From: Bacteroidia bacterium
GTDB taxonomy: Bacteria > Bacteroidota > Bacteroidia > Bacteroidales > P3
Length of the DNA stretch: 7,803 bases
Direction of reading: 5' to 3'
Assembly (NCBI GenBank): GCA_025999775.1
Contig: BNXT01000052.1
Location: 1 to 7,803, forward strand
Both the position numbers and the translations under genes were made by a program. Positions within the stretch are counted from its first letter, which is position 1. The number at the start of each line of letters is the position of its first letter. Below the pieces are notes generated by a model. The model saw only the letters and a program-made list of their open reading frames with translations, ran no database searches and had not been told where the DNA came from. Positions 1 through 6,467 of the stretch are shown here, in pieces.

Positions 1-3000
1 AGTTATACACCCGTTTGAATAACATCATCGGTTGGGTTGTTGGCTTAATAGCTTGTGCCGTTTACGTGATGACGGCTGAACGAACCGTGAGTTGGTGGGA
101 CTGTGGCGAATATATCTCCACAGCGTTTAAACTTGAAGTAGGACACCCTCCCGGAGCGCCGACATTTCAACTTATCGGAAACTTGTTTTCCAAATTAGCC
201 GGAGGCGACCTCTCCCAAGTTGGCTTTATGGTCAATTGTATGTCGGCAATATGCAGCGGATTGTGTATTTTATTCCTGTTTTGGTCAATTACCATGCTGG
301 CGAAAAAGTTAGTATTAAAATCCGGCGAAGAATTTACGACTGCCAAGATGTGCGTCATCTTTGGTAGCGCTTTAGTAGGCGCTTTTGCTTATACCTTTAC
401 GGATTCATTTTGGTTTTCGGCGGTTGAAGGCGAAGTATATGCCATGAGTTCATTCTTTACGGCGATTACCTTTTGGGCAATCCTCAAGTGGGAATCCGTA
501 GCCGACCAACCGCGCCACCTGCGTTGGCTCGTGTTAATAGGATTCTTAATCGGACTATCTATCGGTGTTCACCTCTTAAATTTATTGGTACTGCCGGCGA
601 TGGTATTTGTTATTTATTACAAAAAGTATAAGACATCAACAAAAGGATTTTGGTATGCACTCGCTATTTCAGGCGTTTTATTAGGCTTGATATTGTGGGT
701 TATCATCCCCTATACCGCTAATTTTGCAGGTAAATTTGACTTGTTCTTTGTGAATACGTTAGGATTACCTTTTAACACAGGTACTTATTTCTTTTTTGCT
801 TTGTTAATTGGTGGTATAGTGTATGGGATTCTCTACGCTATACGGAAAAAGAAAGTTGTGTTACATACGATTTTACTGAGCTTTGCGTTCCTTTTGATTG
901 GGTATTCGACCTTCTTTATAATTGTCATTCGTTCGTGTGCAGGCGTCCCCATCAACGAAAATGAACCCAAAAATTCTTACAGCTTGTTGTCGTATCTTAA
1001 TCGTGAGCAATATGGTTCTCGACCGCTGTTTTACGGAGAATATTTTACAGCGCCTATCATTGGAACAAAGGAAGGTTCCCCAATTTATGTTCGGGATTAC
1101 ACAACTCAAAAATACAACAAAATAGGTAATAATCCCGACTATATCTATGATCCGGCACATTGTGGATTATTGCCGCGTATGCACAGTCGGCAATCCGACC
1201 GCGGCGATATTCAGTACTACAAGATTTGGAGTGGTACGCCGGGCGACCGTAAGCCCTCAGCCGCAGAGAACCTACGCTTCCTGTTTAAGTACCAAATAGG
1301 TTGGGAATACATGCGCTACTTCATGTGGAATTTTGTCGGACGGCAAAATAATATTCAAGGATTAGGTTATGACGGCGCCGGAAATCGCGATATTCTTAAT
1401 GGAAATTGGCTGAGCGGTATCAATTTCGTTGATGAAGCCCGATTAGGACCACAAAGCGACTTACCTGATTTTCAAAAAAATAATCAAGGGCGAAATACCT
1501 ACTATTTCTTGCCGTTGATATTCGGATTGATAGGCTTGTTTTATCAGTGGAAAAAGGACAAAAAAGACACGTTTATCGTTTTTCTGCTGTTCTTCATGAC
1601 CGGTATTGCAATCGTGCTATACCTGAATCAACCGTCCGTAGAACCGCGTGAACGTGATTACTCGGTTGTTGGCTCTTTTTACGCTTTTGCAATATGGATT
1701 GGGCTTAGCGTCATGGCTATTTCCGAATTTATGACCAAGAAAATGAAAGCCTATCCTGCTGCCGCTATAGCAACGGTATTAGGATTAACAGTACCGACTC
1801 TATTGTGCGCTCAAAATTGGGATGATCATGACCGTTCACGGATGCGTTCGGCACATGATTTTTCGCATAATACGCTGGAATCTTGCGAACCTAATTCCGT
1901 ACTTATTTGTAATGGCGATAATGATACTTTCCCTGTGTGGTACTGTCAAGAAGTCGAAAATATTCGTCCGGATGTACGTGTTATCAATGCAGCGCTTGCC
2001 GGTAGTTATTGGCACATCATACCTTTGTTCAAACATGTGTATGAGGCAGCGCCCTTGAAGTTTACACTCACAAAAGAGCAGTACGATCAGGGTAATAATG
2101 ATTATGTCGTTATTCAAGACCGCAATGTAGGTCGTAAAAACCTTAAAGAAGTGATGCAGTTTATCGCCAGCGATAATCCACAGACAAGACTTATGGATCG
2201 TGGCGGATCGCCTTTGAATTTCGTCCCCACCAGCAAGGTAAGTCTCAAAATAGACCGTGAACGTCTGCTCCAATTAGGACTTATCACACCTGAACAATAT
2301 CCTTATGCAGTTACGGATATGCAATGGGATATATCTGGACGTGGCGGAGCGCTATACCGTTCCGATCTTGCTTTTTTGGATATTTTAGCATCGAATGATT
2401 TTGAACGTCCTATCTTTTTGACATCCCCTTATGCGCAGCGCAATGTGTGGCCTGTATCGGATTTTGCCGAGTTAAATGGCTCTATTCACAAGTTTGCACC
2501 CTATCGCAATCCCAATCGCGCCAGCACACATGGCGGACTGAATGGCGTCAACACCGACCGTAGCTACGATTTAGTGATGAACAAGTTCAAATGGGGTAAC
2601 GTCAACGACCCTAAAGTGTATATTGACCCCGAAACCATGCGTAATGTTCCCGGCGAACGCTCGAAATTCATTTTCCTTGTGCAAGCGCTCATCGCCGAAG
2701 GTAAAAATGATTCCGCCATCGCTGTAATGGATCGCTGTATTGAGGTCTTCCCTCACAATAAAGTGCCTTTCGATAGAAATGCTATCTTCTTTGTACAGTG
2801 CTACCTGCAAGCCGGCGCTCAAGAGAAAGGTATAGCGTTGGCAACACAGCTCGTCAATATCTATGAAAATGACTTCTTCTATTACGAACGATTTCCCCAG
2901 AAATACCAAAAACTTCTGAAAAATCGAAGCGAAGAATGTATTCATGTGTTGGCATCCCTACGTTATCAGATGCTCGCTGATATTTCTGATGACAGCGTAA

Positions 3001-3053
3001 AAACGCTCAATGACCGCTTGGATATGTTATTGGAAAATAGAGTTCAATTCTAA
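1..3053 (+). CDS. DUF2723 (TMEM260-like) multi-pass membrane protein, probable GT-C-type glycosyltransferase; 5' end outside window
   Basis: Probable polytopic inner-membrane glycosyltransferase. The reading frame is open to the left edge: codons for L-Y-T-R precede the TTG at 15, and Bacteroidota relatives begin a few residues further upstream, so that TTG is an internal Leu and the gene is 5'-partial. Numbering from the TTG, residues 4-20 form a membrane helix, followed by the family hallmark WDCGEY (28-33, acidic D29/E32) and GHPPGAP (43-49); an acidic first loop is typical of GT-C enzymes. AVEGEVYA lies near 136-143. Further hydrophobic helices sit near 73-96, 112-133, 141-159, 169-201, 212-232, 258-276, 281-305, 495-512, 519-537, 554-572 and 582-599. 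After the last comes a soluble region starting NWDDHDRS (~600) with GDNDTF (~633), both family-typical; the C-terminus (~885-1010) looks helical and TPR-like. Mammalian TMEM260, which shares the N-terminal domain, is a protein O-mannosyltransferase; the bacterial donor and acceptor are not known to me. Family assignment is firm, function inferred. Confidence 0.9.
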   Translation, partial: LYTRLNNIIGWVVGLIACAVYVMTAERTVSWWDCGEYISTAFKLEVGHPPGAPTFQLIGNLFSKLAGGDLSQVGFMVNCMSAICSGLCILFLFWSITMLAKKLVLKSGEEFTTAKMCVIFGSALVGAFAYTFTDSFWFSAVEGEVYAMSSFFTAITFWAILKWESVADQPRHLRWLVLIGFLIGLSIGVHLLNLLVLPAMVFVIYYKKYKTSTKGFWYALAISGVLLGLILWVIIPYTANFAGKFDLFFVNTLGLPFNTGTYFFFALLIGGIVYGILYAIRKKKVVLHTILLSFAFLLIGYSTFFIIVIRSCAGVPINENEPKNSYSLLSYLNREQYGSRPLFYGEYFTAPIIGTKEGSPIYVRDYTTQKYNKIGNNPDYIYDPAHCGLLPRMHSRQSDRGDIQYYKIWSGTPGDRKPSAAENLRFLFKYQIGWEYMRYFMWNFVGRQNNIQGLGYDGAGNRDILNGNWLSGINFVDEARLGPQSDLPDFQKNNQGRNTYYFLPLIFGLIGLFYQWKKDKKDTFIVFLLFFMTGIAIVLYLNQPSVEPRERDYSVVGSFYAFAIWIGLSVMAISEFMTKKMKAYPAAAIATVLGLTVPTLLCAQNWDDHDRSRMRSAHDFSHNTLESCEPNSVLICNGDNDTFPVWYCQEVENIRPDVRVINAALAGSYWHIIPLFKHVYEAAPLKFTLTKEQYDQGNNDYVVIQDRNVGRKNLKEVMQFIASDNPQTRLMDRGGSPLNFVPTSKVSLKIDRERLLQLGLITPEQYPYAVTDMQWDISGRGGALYRSDLAFLDILASNDFERPIFLTSPYAQRNVWPVSDFAELNGSIHKFAPYRNPNRASTHGGLNGVNTDRSYDLVMNKFKWGNVNDPKVYIDPETMRNVPGERSKFIFLVQALIAEGKNDSAIAVMDRCIEVFPHNKVPFDRNAIFFVQCYLQAGAQEKGIALATQLVNIYENDFFYYERFPQKYQKLLKNRSEECIHVLASLRYQMLADISDDSVKTLNDRLDMLLENRVQF

Positions 3054-3062
3054 ACGCCGACT

Positions 3063-3839
3063 GTGTTTATAGACTCACATACGCACCTTTACTCCAAAGA
3101 TTTTGAAGCTGATTTTCAAGAGGTGATGGAGCAAATCTTGCGAAGTGATGTACGTTTGATGGTTATCCCCGGTGTGGACGTACATAGTATTGAACCCATC
3201 CAAAAGCTCTGCGAAACCTATCCGCAGTATTGTTTTCCGGCTATAGGACTGCATCCTACCGAAGTCAAAAGCGACTTCGGCGAGCAGCTACAAACTATTC
3301 GGCAACATCTGAACCGTTCGCATTATTATGCTATTGGAGAAACCGGCTTGGACTACTATTGGGATACAACCTTTAAGGCAGAGCAAATCAAGGCTTTTCG
3401 GGCACAAATAGACTTTGCCATAGAATTTCAACGCCCTTTAATTGTACACTCGCGCGATGCTTTTGAAGATACGTTGTCCATCCTGTCGGAGTACAAAGAG
3501 CATGCTATTAGCGGCGTGATACACTGCTTTTCCGGCACGGTTGAACAAGCGCAGAAAGCCGTACAATCAGGCTTCTATTTAGGTATCGGCGGCGGGGTTA
3601 CGTTCAAGAACAGCAAACTGCCGGACGTTGTGGCGAACATTGATCTTCAACACCTTCTATTGGAAACAGACGCACCTTTTATCGCTCCGCACCCTTACCG
3701 CGGTACGCGCAACGATAGTCGCTATATTCCTTTGATAGCTCAACGTATTGCTGATATTAAGCACGTCTCTATAGATATTGTTGCCGAACAAACCACGCAA
3801 AACGCGCTTCAATTATTTAACCTGCCTCAACCCATCTGA
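3063..3839 (+). CDS. tatD: TatD-family metal-dependent hydrolase (putative deoxyribonuclease)
   Basis: A cytosolic TIM-barrel metallohydrolase of the TatD/YcfH/YabD family, 258 residues, a normal length. The divalent-metal ligands of the family are all in place: the HxH pair H6/H8 in DSHTHL, E93 in IGETGLDYYW, H129 in IVHSRD, H154 in VIHCFSG and D203 in LLLETDAPF, followed by the typical P-Y-R-G-x-R-N at 211-217. H64 in GLHP is also conserved. TatD homologues have been reported as Mg2+-dependent 3'-5' exonucleases/DNases acting in DNA repair or degradation; the substrate here is not shown by sequence. The start is GTG at 3063, chosen because the family N-terminus (M-x-I-D-S-H-T-H) begins exactly there and no in-frame ATG precedes it. 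It follows the DUF2723 stop by 9 nt and is followed after 4 nt by ansA, so it is probably co-transcribed and translationally coupled. No Shine-Dalgarno-like sequence precedes it, as expected in Bacteroidota. Confidence 0.93.
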   Translation: MFIDSHTHLYSKDFEADFQEVMEQILRSDVRLMVIPGVDVHSIEPIQKLCETYPQYCFPAIGLHPTEVKSDFGEQLQTIRQHLNRSHYYAIGETGLDYYWDTTFKAEQIKAFRAQIDFAIEFQRPLIVHSRDAFEDTLSILSEYKEHAISGVIHCFSGTVEQAQKAVQSGFYLGIGGGVTFKNSKLPDVVANIDLQHLLLETDAPFIAPHPYRGTRNDSRYIPLIAQRIADIKHVSIDIVAEQTTQNALQLFNLPQPI

Positions 3840-3843
3840 CACT

Positions 3844-4884
3844 ATGAATCCTAAAGTACTGCTCATCTACACCGGAGGAACAATCGGCATGGCGCAAAAC
3901 CCAAAAACCGGCAGCCTTTATCCCTTCGATTTTAATCAACTATTAGACACTTTGCCCAGCTTGCGTAAACTCAATGTTGATATTGGCGCTTACAGTTTCG
4001 ATGAAATTATTGATTCATCGGATATGAATCCGCATTATTGGCTGAATATAGCGCAAGTCATCGAATCGCACTACCAAGACTATGATGGTTTTGTTGTCTT
4101 ACATGGTACGGACACGATGTCCTATACTGCGTCCGCATTGAGTTTCATGTTTGGGAATTTGTCAAAGCCCATCCTTCTTACCGGATCGCAACTGCCTATT
4201 GGCGTACTACGCAGCGACGGCAAGGACAACTTAATCAACTCCATAGAGATAGCGGCTCACAAAGAAAATGGGCGTTCATTAGTACCGGAAGTGTGCATCT
4301 GCTTTGAAAATAGTCTGTATCGTGGTAATCGTACAACGAAGTTAAATGCGGAAAATTTTAATGCGTTTTATTCAGGCAATCATCCGCCGTTAGCAGAGGT
4401 TGGTATTCACGTTAAATACAATCGGCACGCTATTTTGCCATTACCAACGGAGCAGCAACTAAAAGTATATTCTCAATTGGACGACCGTGTCGGTATCTTG
4501 AAGATTCACCCCGGTTTATCGCAACCTTTGGTTGAAAACATCTTACAAACCAAGCATTTACAAGGGTTAGTGTTGGAAACTTATGGGAGTGGCAATGCAC
4601 CGTCGGCACAATGGCTCAAGGAAGCGCTTTCCTACGCTACGCGTCAAGGCATGATCATACTTAATGTAACCCAATGTAAAGCCGGCGGCGTCGAAATGGG
4701 GAAATATGCCGCCAGCTTAGAACTATTAGAAGCAGGCGTTACCAGCGGTCTTGATATGACCACCGAATCAGCAATCTGTAAAATGATGGTACTATTAGGT
4801 ACCTATCCTTCCGACAAAGAACAAGTCAAAACGCTACTGCAAACGCCCTTGTGTGGGGAGATGACGATAATGAATAATGAATAA
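3844..4884 (+). CDS. ansA: Type I (cytosolic) L-asparaginase
   Basis: Hydrolyses L-asparagine to L-aspartate and ammonia. The 346-residue product has no signal peptide, which together with its overall sequence fits the cytosolic type I class (E. coli AnsA is about 338 residues). Active-site motifs are intact: TGGTIG (10-15) with nucleophile T13; Y26 in the flexible lid; S59/D60 in the substrate-binding DSSDM; HGTDTM (88-93) with the second catalytic pair T89/D90; and K166 in TTKLNAENF, the position of the catalytic lysine. GSQLP (115-119) and RSDG (123-126) are also family-typical. The start is ATG 3844, 4 nt after the tatD stop; the frame is open upstream to 3778, but those 22 residues overlap tatD and do not resemble the family, whose N-terminus is at M-N-P-K-V-L-L-I-Y-T-G-G-T. 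The last codons (M-N-N-E-stop) lie inside a heptamer repeat, so the final residues are probably repeat-derived. Likely the last gene of the DUF2723-tatD-ansA transcript. Confidence 0.95.
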   Translation: MNPKVLLIYTGGTIGMAQNPKTGSLYPFDFNQLLDTLPSLRKLNVDIGAYSFDEIIDSSDMNPHYWLNIAQVIESHYQDYDGFVVLHGTDTMSYTASALSFMFGNLSKPILLTGSQLPIGVLRSDGKDNLINSIEIAAHKENGRSLVPEVCICFENSLYRGNRTTKLNAENFNAFYSGNHPPLAEVGIHVKYNRHAILPLPTEQQLKVYSQLDDRVGILKIHPGLSQPLVENILQTKHLQGLVLETYGSGNAPSAQWLKEALSYATRQGMIILNVTQCKAGGVEMGKYAASLELLEAGVTSGLDMTTESAICKMMVLLGTYPSDKEQVKTLLQTPLCGEMTIMNNE

Positions 4885-4887
4885 TGT
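4867..4887. repeat. Tandem heptamer repeat, 3 copies, forming the end of ansA
   Basis: Three head-to-tail copies of ATAATGA lie at 4867-4873, 4874-4880 and 4881-4887; the last copy ends in T instead of A. The tract covers the last five sense codons and the stop of ansA. Because the period is 7, each copy puts its TAA in a different frame (4868-4870, 4875-4877, 4882-4884), so translation entering in any + strand frame stops; ansA uses the third. Confidence 0.85.
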
Positions 4888-4978
4888 GGAGTTTCTTTAT
4901 CTGCGTGCTTAAAAATTGAGAGTGGAGAATTGAGAATTTTGGTCACGAACCGAGATTTGTAGGATTCAAAGATTAACG
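4885..4978. other. Convergent intergenic spacer between ansA and trkH, no clear terminator
   Basis: This 94-nt AT-rich spacer separates two convergent gene sets and is the only sizeable non-coding stretch. Apart from the heptamer units I find only a weak AT-only inverted repeat (AAAATT 4912-4917 with AATTTT 4935-4940) and a 3-bp GGT/ACC pair at 4941-4951. Neither is a convincing intrinsic terminator, so termination may be Rho-dependent or the 3' ends of the two transcripts may overlap. Confidence 0.6.
4914..4941. repeat. Degenerate heptamer repeat, 4 units, in the convergent spacer
   Basis: Four consecutive 7-nt units read AATTGAG (4914-4920), AGTGGAG (4921-4927), AATTGAG (4928-4934) and AATTTTG (4935-4941). 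Units one and three are identical; the other two are diverged. The tract has the same period as the one at the end of ansA, 26 nt upstream, and TGTGGAG at 4885-4891 resembles the second unit, so the two tracts may be remnants of one composite repeat. It ends 37 nt from the trkH stop codon. Confidence 0.7.
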
Positions 4979-6463
4979 CTATTTTTTCCAAAAAGCCGGT
5001 GAAAACAAAATAATAACCGTAAACAACTCTAAACGACCGATAATCATTAACAAAGACATGATCCATTTACAAAAGACATTCATGTCTTCCATCCCCACCT
5101 GAATACTGGAATCGTGCACTAAGACGCCGACATTACCCAATGTGGATGTGGCTAAACTCAAGGACGACGTAAAATCATACCCCATAATTGAAAACACGAA
5201 GGCTGCTACAACAAGGATAAACATATACAGGAAGAAAAAGGCTAAGATATTAGCAATAAGACTTTGTTCCACTTCTTGGTTATTAAATCGCAAGGGTATG
5301 ACCGCTCGTGGATGTACGGAACGTCGAACAACCACCGCTAAGTTTTTCAGTAAAATAGCATGACGACCTAATTTGATACCGCCGGATGACGAGCCTGAAC
5401 TGGCGCCGGTAAACGATAATAAGAACAAGAAAAAAATCTGCGAAGAAGACCATAGCGTAAAATCCGTATTGGTAAATCCGGTCGTAGAGATAATAGAAAC
5501 CGACATAAATAACGCATGTCGAAAATTGGTCTCAAAAGGCTGCGAAACATTAGATGCCCATAACGAATAGGTTAGAAAAGCTACTGCACAAACAACGCAA
5601 AGAATATAAGCCTTAAATTCGGAGTTTTGCCACACTTTATCGAATTTTCCAATACCGGCAAAATATAATAATCCGTAGTTGATGCCACTGAGAAACATAA
5701 AAAGCACAGTAATGTATTGGGTGTAAGCATTAAATCCCATAAGGCTATCATTTCTCGTAGAAAAACCACCCGTACCTACTGTAGTAAACGCATGACAAAC
5801 AGCCTCAAAGCCATTCATATCACCAAAAGACAAACAAAAAACCTGTGCAATAGTCAACAATACATAAATACTCACCAAGGTTTTGGCTGTTTGGGTTGCG
5901 CGGGAATGAATTTTATCTTTTACAGGTCCGGAGGTCTCCGCTAAAAATACATTACTCACCCCATCGGTACTCATCATTGGAATGATGGCAACAATAAACA
6001 CAATGATACCCAACCCACCGATCCAGTTCATCATACAACGCCACAACATAAGTCCTGTTGGCATAGCTTCCAAATCCCTGATAATACGCGCTCCGGTAGA
6101 AGTAACACCCGAAATAGATTCAAAAAAAGCGTCCGTCAAATTGTCAATAGTATGGTCGAACAAAAAGGGTAATCCACCGAAAAATGCTACGGCAACCCAT
6201 GCCAATACAACCACTAAAAAACCTTCTCTACGATGAAATCGCATGGAGTCGTTTTTCCATTGTGCGTTTTGTCCTATCCCATAACGTAAAAACAGTCCGA
6301 CAAACACGCAGATAAGCACAGAGACGAATAGAGAGAAAAAACTATCAGCGTCATAGAACAACGACACTATTGCAGGAAAAAGCATCACAATACCTGTCCC
6401 GATGATGAGTGTTCCCAGTACTTTCAGTACCAAACGAAAGTTGATATAACCGGGTTTTGCCAT
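4979..6463 (-). CDS. trkH: Trk-type potassium uptake transporter, membrane subunit
   Basis: The K+-translocating pore subunit of a Trk system in the inner membrane, 494 residues, a normal TrkH length. It has the four M1-P-M2 repeats of the SKT superfamily, with pore-loop filter segments at TSTGAR (121-126, G124), TTVGTGGFS (227-235, G230), STTGFTN (326-332, G329) and STLGNVG (440-446, G443). Other family landmarks are FFESISGVTSTGA (113-125), WRCMMNWIGGLGI (141-153), GASSGSSSGGIKLGR (353-367) and the C-terminal RLELFTV...FWKK. The start is ATG 6463-6461, 4 nt after the trkA stop. The frame is open further upstream to 6532, but that stretch overlaps trkA by 65 nt and is not TrkH-like, so it is excluded. 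Transcribed from the right with trkA, whose product gates this channel. The segment after the fourth filter (VLVHDSSIQVGME) lacks the glycine-rich sequence usual there; see findings. Confidence 0.95.
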   Translation of the reverse strand: MAKPGYINFRLVLKVLGTLIIGTGIVMLFPAIVSLFYDADSFFSLFVSVLICVFVGLFLRYGIGQNAQWKNDSMRFHRREGFLVVVLAWVAVAFFGGLPFLFDHTIDNLTDAFFESISGVTSTGARIIRDLEAMPTGLMLWRCMMNWIGGLGIIVFIVAIIPMMSTDGVSNVFLAETSGPVKDKIHSRATQTAKTLVSIYVLLTIAQVFCLSFGDMNGFEAVCHAFTTVGTGGFSTRNDSLMGFNAYTQYITVLFMFLSGINYGLLYFAGIGKFDKVWQNSEFKAYILCVVCAVAFLTYSLWASNVSQPFETNFRHALFMSVSIISTTGFTNTDFTLWSSSQIFFLFLLSFTGASSGSSSGGIKLGRHAILLKNLAVVVRRSVHPRAVIPLRFNNQEVEQSLIANILAFFFLYMFILVVAAFVFSIMGYDFTSSLSLATSTLGNVGVLVHDSSIQVGMEDMNVFCKWIMSLLMIIGRLELFTVIILFSPAFWKK

Positions 6464-6467
6464 TGGA

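Noticed and set aside
15..17. TTG at 15 as the start codon of the DUF2723 gene
   Set aside because: The frame is open to the window edge, and the residues before it (L-Y-T-R) fit the family N-terminus, so the real start is upstream.
1836..2273. 145-codon open frame on the - strand inside the DUF2723 gene
   Set aside because: It is antisense to a strongly conserved coding region and its translation shows no recognisable domain; treated as a shadow frame, like the shorter ones across the window.
3778..3843. 22-residue N-terminal extension of the asparaginase overlapping tatD
   Set aside because: The residues do not resemble the type I asparaginase N-terminus, while ATG 3844 places the first beta strand and TGGTIG motif at the usual distance.
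4912..4940. AAAATT/AATTTT inverted repeat as an intrinsic terminator
   Set aside because: The stem is 6 bp of A-T only with a 17-nt loop and no proper T-tract after it; it is better explained by the heptamer units.
4935..4962. Bacteroidota-type promoter (TTTG and TAnnTTTG boxes) in the spacer
   Set aside because: TTTG-like bases occur, but the second box lacks TA and the spacing is wrong; there is also no gene downstream on that strand to drive.
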